Shown here piece after piece: positions 11,347-23,590 of a DNA stretch of 64,000 nucleotides. This DNA comes from Sesamum alatum (taxonomy: Eukaryota; Streptophyta; Magnoliopsida; Lamiales; Pedaliaceae), in NCBI GenBank assembly GCA_034509735.1, contig JACGWO010000012.1:7810367-7874366 (forward strand), in the 5' to 3' direction. The position numbers and the translations under genes were made by a program. The notes under the pieces were generated by a model. It did not search any database. It had not been told where the DNA came from and saw only the letters and a program-made list of their open reading frames with translations. Each line of letters starts with the position of its first letter. Positions within the stretch are counted from its first letter, which is position 1.

Positions 11347-12640
11347 TGACCCGGGGTTGATTTTGAGAAAACCTACTCGCCCGTAGCAATGGCCAAGTCC
11401 ATTCGGATACTACTCGCCATAGCAGCATGGTATGACTATGAAATATGGCAGATGGACGTGAAAACGGCCTTCCTCAACGGTTTCGTAGAGAAAGAGATCT
11501 ATATGGATCAGCCGGAAGATTTCACAACTGTTGGAGAAGAGCAGAAGGTCTGCCGTCTCCAAAGGTCTATCTATGGCCTCAAACAAGCTTCCCGAAGCTG
11601 GAACATACGTTTTGATGAAGTCATACGGGGATATGATTTCATCAAGAACGAGTCCGATCCTTGTGTATACAAGAAGATCAGTGGGAGCTCAGTTGCATTT
11701 CTGGTGCTTTACGTGGATGACATCTTGCTCATTGGGAATGATGCTAAGATGTTAGGTACCACTAAAGCTTGGTTGTCAACGCAATTCTCCATGAAGGATA
11801 TGGGCGAGGCATCCTACATCCTTGGCATCAAGATCTACAGGGATAGATCTAGAAGGATGTTAGGAATGGCCCAGTCCTCGTATATTGAGAAAGTCTTGAA
11901 GAAATTCAAGATGGAGAACTCAAAACGGGGATTCCTTCCTATGAGGCATGGAATTAAGTTATCCAAGAAGCAATCTCCTAAGACTGATGAGGAGCTTAAA
12001 AGGATGTTGGACATCCCCTATGCTTCAGCCGTAGGCAGCATAGAGTATGCCATTCAGTGCACTAGACCTGATGTGGCTTTCGCTTTGAGCGTAACAAGTC
12101 GATATCAGTCGTGTGCCGGGGAGGCACACTGGAGTGCAGTCAAGACTATTCTAAAGTACCTGAAAAGGACTAAGGACATGTTCTTGATCTACGGTGATGG
12201 AGAGTTGATACTGGAAGCCTATAGCGACACTAGCTTCCAGCCGGATGACAATGATGCCAAGTCTCAGTCTGGTTATGTGTTTAGACTTAATGGTGGCGTG
12301 GTTGCTTGGAAGAGTTCCAAGCAGGCTACCACAACGGACTCCACCACAGAGTCTGAACACATAGCAGCTTCGGAAGCTGCTAAGGAGTGGTTTGGTTGAT
12401 GAGCTACATCCAAGGGTTGGATGTAGTACCTAGCATTGCTAAGCCTGCAATTATCTTTTATGATAACAACGGGACGATAGCGCTAGCAAAGGAACCGAGA
12501 TCTCTTCACGATCCAAGCATATTCTTAGACGCTACCATCTCTTAGAGAGATGGATAGCAGAAGTGACGTTCGGTTGGACCGAGTCAGCTCCGGAGAAAAC
12601 ATAGCAGATCCACTTGCTAAGCCCATGTCGTAAGTTGCCC
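11347..12640 (+). pseudogene. Copia reverse transcriptase and RNase H (element 1), broken near the end
   Basis: An open stretch of 336 codons from 11389 covers most of RT and RNase H. RT shows SPVAMAKSIR, DVKTAFLNG and the catalytic YVDDILLIGND at about 11710-11742. RNase H shows its first Asp in AYSDTSF (about 12220) and Glu in TTESEHIAASEAAKE (about 12345). The frame ends at a TGA near 12399 through a frameshift, and the last 80 or so codons of RNase H (YDNNG, then SGENIADPLAKP) continue in another frame to about 12630. Upstream stops at 11344-11349 separate it from integrase. Confidence 0.88.
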
Positions 12641-12695
12641 ATACTCACCATCTGAATAAGAGGTTCGAGGTCAATGGGTGATTGGCTTTAGGTCA

Positions 12696-12705
12696 AGTGG
12701 GAGAT
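12696..12705 (+). other. Polypurine tract of element 1
   Basis: AGTGGGAGAT abuts the 3' LTR start TGTTGG, the standard plus-strand primer position of plant copia elements. Its reverse complement ATCTCCCACT abuts the 3' LTRs of elements 2 (20171), 4 (38873) and 6 (52826). Confidence 0.85.
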
Positions 12706-14924
12706 TGTTGGAATAGGTGACCAGAAAAGCCAATAGGTTTGGCAATTTGTAACCTATCCGACAACTTGATGTGAATGTAATATTATTATGTGATGAATAA
12801 GATGAGTGTTCGTCACCAATGGTACCTTCTTTGTTGCGCTCATCTTACATTTGTTAAAACGGTGTTTACCTTATATCGCAACAAAGCCCACAGACCATGG
12901 ATAACAACTCATGCAGTTGGGCCACGCATTGGGTGGTGGTCATGAAACCAACTGATTAAGAGTTGGGTCTGAAACGTTCCAAGTCGAGGACCTCGAGACA
13001 GGCATCGAGAGTCCTATTGAGACTTGCATCATGAGTCGTGTTCATTGGATGAGTGCCGTATTTCATCGGCGACAGGCGTGGGACGCCTACAGAATCTTGA
13101 TGGGTTGGTCGACTAGGGTCGAGCCGACTGGACTGACTCGCGGGGATCATCATATGAAAGCCTTGGAGGCTTGGTCGGTATGATTGGATTTTCCCGGTTC
13201 CGATAGTACGGGAGTAATCCTCAGACTTGAGGAATCATGGCAGTCACGTGCACAGGACGGCTGTATCTTGGATCTGGCGAGAGGTGATCCTTCTGTAAGA
13301 TGATTATTATAAGCCTTGTCCAATGCAGTCGGAATGTGTAGCGAGGACGGTGGATTCCAAGAAGAGGATCCGTCCCCTATCAGTATGTGACAGAGGTATC
13401 TCCTATGCACTCGGAGACACGTTCATGTTGTTTAAAGCTGTGGCCACAGTGGTTGGTCGAACAGGTAATGGTTCCCTGTGTCGACGCAATGAAGCATACG
13501 TGGTCTCGAGTATTAAGCATAGATGCCTAGTCACGGATGGGAACCGACGCCCAATTCCATACCCTAGACTAAGGCTGGGAGACGGTAGACGGAAGGATCG
13601 TACCCGTACGAAATCGGCGCCTAAATGTTCACGTCAATTCACCTAGTCTCTAGTGCCATGGACCGTTGCTAGACGGCCACCCATGGTAACGGGCCCTTGT
13701 GGGACACCGGCCCAAGTCTAGCTGAGGGTGAACCTAAAGGGTCACACACAAATCACCGAGTAGGTTGAGAGATTGACTTGGAGTCAATCTCGAAGGATAA
13801 AATAAGTAATTGGATTACTTAAGAGAAAGTCCATTGGATGGACGGGCCGATAATGTATCGGGCTTTTGTTTAATCGGTAAATTGGATTTTTAATTAAATA
13901 TGGAAAGTTGAGACGTTGGATCTTTTAATTGAATTAAAAGATCAACGGGAATAATTTTAATGGACATTAAATTAGATTTAATGTTGGATTCGTTTTAATT
14001 GGATTACGATAAAACCCGTCCGTTAAATTATACCCAAGAGGAGAAATAATTCCTATTTTGGAATAGGAAGAAGTTGGACTTCTTCCCTTAATTAAACATG
14101 GCCGACATGCTCCCTTGGAGGAAGCAAAAATCAGCCATGTTTCATGCTAGGTGGTATGTTGACTTATCTCTTTTGGAAAGAGACAAATCAACTCCGATCA
14201 AGCTCTTCCCTTTTGGTATGATTTGATCATACCATAAATTTTGGTAGGCTTGATTGAAGAATTGATGGTGATTGATTGGAATGAATCTAGACATCCTTGG
14301 ATGAACCTAGACACATTCCAATAATTACATTAATTATGTATATATATTAGAATATACAACACCAAGCATAAGTGATTCATTATCATCTTTTTCTAGGAAA
14401 AAGAGAAGACAAAAATCCTCTCCTCTCTCTCAATTTTCATGCTCTCTCCCTCTCTTACACTTGTGTTCTTCACTTGATTTTGAATCAAGAAGAAGAACAA
14501 AGTAAGTTTAAGAGAACACTAATTCATAGTGTTCCTCTCTTAAACCGATTCCTTCTAAACCCATTCTTTTCTAGCAAGAAGAACTTGTGTTTCTTCCGGT
14601 ATGGTGTGGATCACCTTTGGAGAATCCATACGTTTGGATTTCGTGAGCATTCTGGAGAAGGAACAACGCTAGTAGCCGGGAGCATACGCTAAACAATCAA
14701 AGGTAACGGTTTATTACGCTTTGATTGATTTCATTTTATATATCTATGCCCTATGTGTTTAAATATATGTTTTCAATATTTACACATCCTACATCGAACG
14801 CCCGGTTGAGCACCCAAGGGTACACCCCTTGGAATTCGCATATTTAAATTAAATTTAAATTTGTGCACTATTTCTCGCTTTCTCGCTTCCGCTCGCGCTC
14901 CCGGGCGGATCCGCTTGTCCTTCA
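12706..14924 (+). repeat. 3' LTR of element 1 (LTR-A, reference copy)
   Basis: This uninterrupted 2,219-bp LTR runs from TGTTGGAATAGG to GCTTGTCCTTCA, with CTTGG after it (14925-14929). Compared by eye it differs from the solo LTR at 3650 by only a few percent. A TATA-like run TATATATTAG lies near 14339. A hairpin AAGGGTACACCCCTT lies near 14816, shared with LTR-B. Confidence 0.92.
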
Positions 14925-15162
14925 CTTGGAAAGTGTGCCCAAGATCATTTAATAGGAGCTGTGAAAGATTAGTTGATCGACATGTACGGCGTGAGTATGT
15001 GGTACTTGAGAGTATAAAAAAAAAATGGAAAGTCGTCTGTAAACATAGTACCCCAAGTACGTATCAATATTGTATATTTGTCTATCACTATCTTACTAGA
15101 AAGTGGATTGATCTTTTGTTTTTTTCCTATTCAAATATGTGGTATAGATGAGAGCTTTGAGG
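14925..15162 (-). pseudogene. PMD pseudogene piece (second copy)
   Basis: This is a near-identical repeat of 7815-8054, starting with the CTTGG TSD and ending at GCTTTGAGG, after which the two copies diverge (AATAATAAAA here, TTGGGCTTG there). This copy probably keeps the original chromosomal order, since what follows is not retrotransposon sequence. Confidence 0.75.
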
Positions 15163-15470
15163 AATAATAAAATCGAGAAAGGGGCGTTGGGAAATAACAA
15201 AATATGGGGAAAACCACACATGTATTATTAACGATATGTCCCTTGAACATTACAATTTAGAAAGAAGGTATGGTGCTTCTTTGTTATTGGGGCAGGTAAA
15301 ATGCGACCCCTCATATGGAATCAAGCATGTCATACAAATTGTGGAAGACCATACAGGGTTCGACATACCATGCCTTTTACATTTTGAAGATGGCTTGTGA
15401 AATTGTTTATGGCACATGGAGAGTTCAGTTTGAAAGCTACCAAGTTACATGGGAGCTCTCCAAAAGTATA
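15163..15470. other. Unassigned DNA
   Basis: I recognise no gene or repeat type. It may be further upstream DNA of the PMD locus, or the unread end of the LTR-C remnant that follows. Confidence 0.4.
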
Positions 15471-15726
15471 ATGAATTGAGTGTGACTCTTTAGATTCACC
15501 TTCAGCTAGACTTGGGCAAACATCCAATCATCTCATGATAGGTGTTCGTCCGTTACCATGGGTTGCCGTCTAACAACGGTCCATGACACTAGAGACTAGG
15601 TGAACTCTTGAATGTGTATGAGCATTGTCCTTTCATCTACTATCTCACAGCTTTTAGTCTAGGGTATGGATGTTGAACGTCGGTACCCACCTTGACTTAA
15701 GCCAATACTCGTTTACCCACTGAAAT
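15471..15726 (-). repeat. LTR-C remnant, left part
   Basis: In reverse orientation this shares blocks with the other LTRs (TTCACCTTCAGCTAGACTTGG, the CCATGGGTTGCCGTCTA block and CACTAGAGACTAGGTGAA) but is diverged. It continues at 28069-28827 on the far side of the nested insertions. Its outer end is not defined. Confidence 0.6.
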
Positions 15727-16621
15727 TGTTAGAATAGGTAACCAAAAAGCCAATAGGTTTGGCATTTTGTAACCTATTTTGACAACTTGATGTAAATATA
15801 ATATTATGTGATGAATAAAATGAGTGTTCGTCACCAATGGTACCTTCTTTGTTGCGCTCATTTTACATATATTAAAACGGTGTTTTACTTATATCTCAAC
15901 AAAGTCCACAGACCACAATTAACAACTGAAGCAGTTGGGACACGCATTGGATGGTGGTCATGAAATCAACTGATTAAGAGTTGGGTCTGAAACGTTCCAA
16001 GTCAAGGACCTCGAGACAGGGCATTGAGAGTCCTATGGAGACTTGCATCAAGAGTTGTGTTCATTGGATGAGTGCCGTATTTCATCAGCGACAAGCGTGG
16101 GACGCCTACACGATCTTGATGGGTTGGTCGATTGGGATCGAGCCGACTGGACTGACTCGCGGGGATCATCATATGAAAGCCTTGGAGGCTTGGTCGGTAT
16201 GATTGAATTTTCCCAATTCCGATAGTACGGGAGTAGTCCTCAGACTTGAGGAACCATGGCAATCGCGTGTACAGGACGACTGTATCTTGGATCTGGCGAG
16301 AGGTGATCATTCTATAAGATTATCATTATAAGCCTTGTCCAGTGCAGTCAGAATGTGTGGCGAGGATGACGGGTTCCAAGAAGAGGATCCGTTCCCTGTC
16401 AATATGTGACAGAGGTATCTCCTATGCACTCGGAGACACGTTCATGCTGTTTAAAGCTGTGGCCACAGTGGTTGGTCGAACATGGAATGGTTTCCTGTGT
16501 CGACGCAATGAGGCATGCGTAGTCTCGAGTATTAAGCATAGATGCCTAGTCAAGGATGGGAACTAACACCCAATTTCATACCCTAGACTAAGGCTAGGAG
16601 ACGGTAAATGGAAGGACCGTA
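15727..16621 (+). mobile_element. Solo LTR-A, first part (split by element 2)
   Basis: It starts TGTTAGAATAGG and continues at about 26746-28063; together the parts give about 2,214 bp, a full LTR-A. Flanks are GAAAT at 15722-15726 and GAAAC at 28064-28068, a TSD with one change. Element 2 entered it at CCGTA (16617-16621). Confidence 0.85.
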
Positions 16622-19600
16622 TGAAGGACAAGCGGATCCGCTTGGTAGCGCAACCGGAAGCGAGAAAGCATAAAATAGTACGTAAATTTAAACAATTTAA
16701 ATAAACGTGATCCCAAGGGGTGTACATTTGGGTGCTCAACCGGGCGTTCGATGTAGGATGTATTAACATAGAAGCATATATAATACATAGGGCATAGATG
16801 AAATGTAAATCTACAAAAGCGTAATAAAACTGTTACCTTTGTAGATTTCATGTGTGCGTGGCTACTTGCGTTGTTCCTTCTCCATAATGTTCGAAAAATC
16901 CAAACGTATGGATTCTCCAAAGGTGATCCACACCACACCGGAAGTAGACACACGTTCTCCTTGCTAGAAGAAAATGAGTTTGTGAAGGAATCGGTTTAAG
17001 AGAATAAACACTATGAATTAGTGTTCTCTTAAAACTTATTTGTTCTTCCCTTTTGATCCAAGATCAAATGAAGAACAAAGGTAAGAGAGGGAGAGAGTGG
17101 CCGAGAGTTTTAGGGAGAGAGGAGGCCGAATTCTTTCTTCTCTTTTCCTTGAAAAGATGAATTATGATTCTCTTACACAAGGTGCTGTATATACTCATAT
17201 ATATACATAATTAATGTGATTATTGGAATGTGTCTAGGTTCATCCAAGGATGTCTAGATACATCCCAATCAATCACCATTAATTCTGCAATCAAGCCTAC
17301 CAATTTTTAAGGTATGATCAAATTATACCAAAAGGGAAATGATTGATTAGAGTTGATTTGTCTCTTACCAAAAGAGACAAGTCAACCGCCACCCTGCATG
17401 CAACATGGCTGAATTTTGCTTCCTCCAAGGGAGAATTTTCGGCCATGCTCAATATGGGAAGAAGTCCAACTTCTTCCTATTCCAAAATAGGAATTAATTC
17501 TCCTCTCGGGTCAAATTTTAAATGGACTGGGTTTTACCGTAATCCAATTACGACGAACCCAAAATTAAATCCAATTTAATGGCCACTTAAATTATTATTA
17601 TCCCTTAAGTAATCCAATTACTTATTTATCCTTCGAGATTGACTGCAAGTCAATCTCTTAACCTTGTCGGTGATTTGTGTGTGACCTTTTTGAAAGATTG
17701 TGGATCGTCCCGAAAAAATAGCGCGAATGCGGAAGCGCGGTATAAAATTAAAATACAAAAATAAAACATGCTTTAATTAAATAAAAGAACACGTTCAAGG
17801 GGTGTACCCTTGAAGTTTCCCGGGCGTTCGGTGTATCTCATGAATTAAAAGCATAAAAGTAATCATGGAGGCCATAGGATAAAAAATAAAGAGGGACGAA
17901 AAATTAAATCGGAACCTACCGATTGTCGTTTTCGTCTTCTAACCGGTACTCGCGTTGTTCCCCGTTTTGCACCAAATCTTGTACGTGAGATTCTCCAAAT
18001 TGTAACACGCAATCCACCCACGTATCTTGCATGTCGTGCTAGCGAACGAACAAGTATTATTTCGGAGAGGATGAATTAATCACACGTTATTAGTTATCGG
18101 TATTAATTCTCCTAAGTTCGATTGTTCCAAGAACAAAAGAACAAGAAAATATTTTCTTGTAAGAGAGAGAGTGGGCGGACGAGAGGGAGAGAGGAGAGAG
18201 CCGAGTAGTGTGTGTGTGTGTGTGTGTGTTGAAATTTCATCACTTTTCAAATAGTAAAAGACTCGGACTAAATATAGAGAAGGAGTTTAATCCTCTTTAA
18301 ACTCCAACTCTAAATAGCTCTAATTTGACTAGGATTTTGATCTAGTCAAAGTCCTAGTCAAAGTAGTATTTGACCTAGTCAAATTAATCCTAGCCATCGA
18401 TCTCTCCCTTTCAATCTCAACCATTAATTTAATTTAATGGAATATTTAAATCCTATTAAATATTCCAAAGGCCAAATAAATAAATATAATAAAGTATAAA
18501 TATTTATTCTAGGCCTATTAAATTAATCCTCTAATAAATCTAATTTATTAGATTAATTCCTTTTATCAAATAATAGGAATTAATTCTCCAAGAAAATAAA
18601 GGACCCGATTAAATCCAATTTAATCATTCCTTTTCTCCAATATTTAATTATAAATTAAATACTTGATGTGTGTGGATTGTGTGTGACTCTTTAGGTTCAC
18701 CTTTCAGCTAGACTTGGTCGGATTCCTAGAATCCGTCCGTTACCATGGGTGGCCATCTAGCAACGGTCCATGAAACTAGAGACTAGGTGAAATTTCGGGG
18801 ATGAACATTTAGGCTATAACAGTACACTTGTCCTTCTGTCTACGATCTCACCACTTAGGGTCTAGGGCACGGAAAATGCAGGTACCCATTTTGGACCTAA
18901 GTGTCGGTCTGTCCTTACTAAACGCCGCAAGGGAAACCTTCCTTTCTGTTCAGTTACTGTGGCCACAGATTTTAGGAACAAGACTCAGAGCATACGTGAG
19001 ACTCAACTGTCAATGCCTTTTGACAGGAGACAGATCCTTTCTTGGAAACTATTGTCACTCTGTACACCAGAGCTGAACTAGACATGGCTTATGACTACTC
19101 AAGTGCTTCTTGGCAATCTCTCACCATATCTAAGATACAGACCTAATATATAGGTAAACTCAGCAGTTCCTCAAGTCAAAGGACTTGGCCTGTACCGTTG
19201 GAACTGGGAATACACGTCATACCTTGCTGACCCTACTCAAGGTCCTCCGTAAGACGGTTCTCGCGAGTCACCTCAGTCAGCTGCTCCCTAGCAGGCTAAC
19301 CCACTAACACTGCTTAGACGACCTTCGTCACCCGTCGATGAAATACGACAGCAGATGCTTAGTGTAAATCTCAAGGAGAATTTCGGTACCCATTTTCGAG
19401 ATTCCTTGACTTGGAGATTTCCGGACTGATTCGGCGAGACTGATTTCATGGACCTACCTCCAAGCGTAGTCCCAGTCCCCGGAATAGGTTTTCAGTCCGT
19501 GGGCTTTGTTTGCGTAGTGAACAGATAGATATGAAGCAGTAAAGTGAACGCAAACAAAGTAATGTCAGAATGAATTTCACTTCTTTATTCATTAATAGTT

Positions 19601-20170
19601 TATCAAAATAGTGAAATTGTATAGACATAGGTTACATTTTGCCCGCCAAGATTGGCTATATGGTCACCTATTTTAACACTTTTAGGTTCACCTTCACCCT
19701 ACCGACCAAGCCTCCAAGGCTTCCATATGATGATCCCTGCGAGTCAGTCCAGTCGGCTCGACCCCAGTCGACCAACCCATCAAGATTGTGTAGGCGTCCC
19801 ACGCCTGTCGCCGATGAAACACGGTACTCATCTAATGAACACGACTCTTGATACAAGTCTCAATAGGACTCTCGATGCCCTATCTCGAGGTCCTCGACTT
19901 GGAACGTTTCAGACCTAACTCTTAATTAGTTGGTTTCATGACCACCATCTAATGTGTGGCCTAACTGTATGAGTTGTTAATCGTGGTCTGTGAGCTTTGT
20001 TGCGATATAAGTAAAACACTGTTTTAAGATATGTAAAATGAGCGCAACAAAGTATGTACCATTGGTGACGAATACTCATTTTATTTATCACATAATATTA
20101 CATTACATCAAGTTGTCAAATAGGTTACAATACGCGAAACCTATTGGCTTTCTAGTCACCTATTCTAACA
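16622..20170 (-). repeat. 3' LTR of element 2, with nested LTR-B
   Basis: It runs from TGAAGGACAAGCGG (the LTR end, reversed) to CCTATTCTAACA (the LTR start, reversed), followed by the reversed purine tract ATCTCCCACTTGACC. Without the nested LTR-B about 1,556 bp remain: about 0.65 kb is missing just beyond the nested element, where TTCACC jumps to TACCGACCAAGCC. Confidence 0.85.
17691..19678 (-). mobile_element. Nested solo LTR-B
   Basis: This 1,988-bp LTR-B, reversed, runs from TGAAAGATTGTGG to CTATTTTAACA. It has a perfect TSD CTTTT at 17686-17690 and 19679-19683. The LTR-A sequence GTGTGACC...AGGTTCACC is continuous once it is removed. No internal region is present. Confidence 0.92.
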
Positions 20171-21560
20171 ATCTCCCACTTGACCTAAAGCCAATCACCC
20201 ATTGACCTCGAACCTCTTATCCAGATGGTGAGTATGGGCAACTTGCGACATGGGCTTAGCAAGTGGATCTGCTATGTTTTCTGCGGAGCTGACTCAGTCC
20301 AACCGAACGTCACTCCTGCTATCCATCTCTCTAAGCAGATGGTAGCGTCTAAGCATATGTTTGGATCGTGATGAGATCTCGATTCCTTTTCTAGCGCTAT
20401 CGCCCCATTGTTATCGTAGAAGATAACTGCAGTCTTAATAGTGCTAGGTACTACACCCAACCCTTGGATGTAGCTCATCAACCAAACCGTCTCCGTGGCA
20501 GCTTCCAAAGCCGCTATGTATTAAGACTCTATGGTGGAGTCCGTCGTGGTAGCCTGCTTGGAACTCTTCCTAGCAACCACGCCACCATTAAGTCTGAACA
20601 CATAACCAGACTGAGACTTGGCATCATCGTCATCCGACTGGAAGCTAGCGATGCTATAGCCTTCTAGTATCAACTCTCCACCACCGTAGATCAAGAACAT
20701 GTCCTTAGTCCTTTTCAGGTACTTCAGGATAGTCTTGACCTCACTCCAGTGTGCCTCCCCGGCACACGATTGATATCGACTAGTCACGCTCAAAGCGAAA
20801 GCCACATCAGGTCTAGTGCACTGGACAACGTACTGAATGCTGCCTACGACTAAAGTATAGGGGATGTCCAACATCCGTTTAAGCTCCTCATCAGTCTTTG
20901 GAGACTGCTTCTTGGATAACTTAATTCCATGCCTCATAGGAAGGAATCCTCGTTTTGAGTTTTCCATCTTGAATCTCTTCAACACTTTCTCAATATACGA
21001 GGATTAGGCCATTCCCAACATCCTTCTAGATCTATCCCTGTAGATCTTGATGCCAAGGATGTAGGATGCTTCGCCCATATCCTTCATGGAGAATTGTGTT
21101 GACAACCAAGCTTTAGTGGTACCCAACATCTTAACATCATTCCCAATGAGCAAGATGTCATCCACGTAAAGCACCAGAAACGCAATCGAGCTCCCACTGA
21201 TCTTCTTGTATAAAGAAGGATTGGATTCGTTCTTGATGAAATCATATCCCCGGCCATAGATGGACCTTTGGAGACGACAGACCTTCTGCTCTTCTCCAAC
21301 ATATGTGAAACCTTCCGGCTGATCCATATTGATCTGTTCCTCTATGAAACCATTGAGGAAGGCCGTTTTCGTCCATCTGCCATATTTCATAGTCATACCA
21401 TGCTGCTATGGCAAGCAGTATCTGAATGGACTTAGCCATTGCTACGGGCGAATAGGTTTCCTCAAAGTCGACCCCGAGTCGCTGAGTGTAACCCTTCGCC
21501 ACAAGGGTCCAAACCTGGTTTGTACCCATCGAGTCCATCTCAGATTTCATGGCCTCAAGC
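20171..21560 (-). pseudogene. Copia RT and RNase H of element 2, broken
   Basis: YVDDILLIGND (about 21140-21172) marks the RT active site. DVAFALSVTSRYQS, ESYS-like and TTTDSTIES segments mark RT end and RNase H. A stop replaces Gln near 21003 and a frameshift follows RNase H near 20510. The link between RT and the preceding region is shortened: WTLV joins AKGYTQ directly, losing the segment that in element 1 includes PPKGVKPVGCKWVYKRK. Confidence 0.82.
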
Positions 21561-23590
21561 CACTTATCCAAATAGATGTCCGACATCGCTTCTACGTACG
21601 TATTTGAATCATAATCCAATTGACCGGTCAGGCCTGGAAATCCATACCTTTCAGGTGCATGGGATACTCCTTTCAGACACACAATTAAGCTATGGTATTC
21701 CAGGAGCGGTCCACTGAGAGGGAATCCCATTATCTTTTAGATAATCAGTAAACTCACCATTCAAATACTCTTCACCTCGGTCCGACCGAAGGGCTTTGAT
21801 CTTTCGACCGGTTTGGTTCTCTACTTCAAGTCTGTATTCCATAAACCTTCCAAAGGCTTCAGACTTGTACCTCATCAGGTAAACATATGTTAGAATAGGT
21901 GACCAGAAAGCCAATAGGTTTGGCGATTTGTAACCTATTATACAACTCGATATAAATGTAATATTATTATGTGATGAATAAAATAAGTATTTAGACAGCC
22001 ACCCATGGTAACGGGCCCTTGTGGGACACGGGCCCAAGTCTAGCTGAGGGTGAACCTAAAGGGTCACACACAAATCACCGAGGAGGTTGAGAGATCAACT
22101 TGGAGTCAATCTCGAAGGATAAATAAGTAATTGGATTACTTAAGGGAAAGTCCATTGGATGGACGGGCCGATATTGTATCGGGCTTTCATTTAATCGTTA
22201 AATTGGATTTTCAATTAAATATGGAAAGTTGAGACGTCGAGACGTTGGATCTTTTAATTGGATTAAAAGATCAACGAGAATAATTTAAATGGACATTAAA
22301 TTGGATTTAATATTGGGTTCGTCATAATTGGATTACGATAAAACCCGGTCCGTTAAATTATACCCCAGAGGAGAAATAATTCCTATTTTGGAATAGAAAG
22401 AAGTTGGACTTCTTCCCTTAATTAAACATGGCCGATATGCTCCCTTGGAGGTAGCAAAATCAGCCATGTTTCATGCTAGGTGGTATGTTGACTTGTCTCT
22501 TTTGGAAAGAGACAAATCAACTCCAATCAAGCTCTTCCCTTTTGGTATGATTTGATCATACCATAAATTTTGGTAGGCTTGATTGAAGAATTGATGGAGA
22601 TTAATTGGAATGAATCTAGACATCCTTGGATTAACCTAGATACATTCCAATAATCACATTAATTATGTATATATATTAGAATATACAACACCAAGCATAA
22701 GTGATTCATTATTCATCTTTTTCTAGGAAAAAGAGAAGACAAAAAAAATCCCTCTCCTAAATCTCAACTCTCGGCCTCTCTCTCTCTCCCACACTTGTGT
22801 TCTTCACTTGATTTTGAATCAAGAAGAAGAACAAAGTGAGTTTAAGAGAGCACTAATTCATAGTGTTCTACTCTTAAACCGATTCCTTCTTAAACCCGTT
22901 CTTTTCTAGCAAGAAGAACGTGTGTTTCTTCCGGTGTGGTGTGGATCACCTTTGGAGAATCCATACGTTTGGATTTCGTGAGCATTCCGGAGAAGGAACA
23001 ACGCTAGTAGCCGGGAGCATACGCTAAACGATCAAAGGTAACGGTTTTACTACGCTTTGATTGATTTAATATACATCTATGCCCTATGTCTTTAAATATA
23101 TGTTTATAATATTTACACATCCTACATCTAACGCCCGGTTGAGCACCCAAGGGTACACCCCTTGGGATTCGTTTATTTAAATTAGATTTAAATTTACGCA
23201 CTATTTCCTCGCTTTTTCGCTTCCACTCGCGCTCCCGGGCGGTTCTGCTTGTCCTTCAACATAATCATACCGTGAGTGATCATCGGTAAAGGTTATGAAG
23301 TATGAGTACCCATCTCTAGCCTGAGTATTTAGTGGGCCACAGACGTCCGTATGAATCAAATCTAGTAGACCGTTGGCTAGCGTGCTTTGTCCAATAAAGG
23401 GTTTCTTGGTCATCTTTCCCCTCAGACAGGATTCGCAGGTCGGTAGGTTGTCCAAATCGTCTATTTCTAGACTCTTTGAGTCCACCAACCTTTTTATCCT
23501 ATCTTTGGAAATATGACCTAACCTTGCATGCCATGTCTGTGCGTTATCATGATCATCACGTTTTCGTTTGTGTTCCGCAGTCATAATCCA
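21561..23590 (-). pseudogene. Copia integrase region of element 2, split and deleted
   Basis: Upstream half at 23584-23264: zinc finger WHARLGHIS...CESC and first Asp in DLIHTDVCGP. Downstream half at 21887-21561: second Asp in ALRSDRGEEY. A solo LTR-A (21888-23258) separates them. The part carrying the third acidic residue and most of the integrase tail is deleted: CLKG runs straight into VSHAPERYGF near 21665. Confidence 0.82.
21888..23258 (+). mobile_element. Nested solo LTR-A with internal deletion
   Basis: Starts TGTTAGAATAGG, ends GCTTGTCCTTCA, with a perfect TSD ACATA at 21883-21887 and 23259-23263. It is only 1,371 bp: about 0.85 kb is missing between AATAAGTATTT and AGACAGCCACCC near 21993. 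Confidence 0.9.

Larger units (their letters stand above)
8055..14924 (+). mobile_element. Ty1-copia element 1 (LTR-A type), 5'-truncated
   Basis: Order on the plus strand: partial leader, gag, protease, integrase, reverse transcriptase, RNase H, purine tract, 3' LTR. Protease-integrase-RT-RNase H is the copia order. The 5' LTR, PBS and about the first kilobase of leader are missing: the leader starts abruptly at TTGGGCTTGTGATCATCC, which in the complete leader of element 4 (minus strand, near 46110) is preceded by CGCATAGG. Multiple stops and frameshifts make it non-autonomous. Confidence 0.9.
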
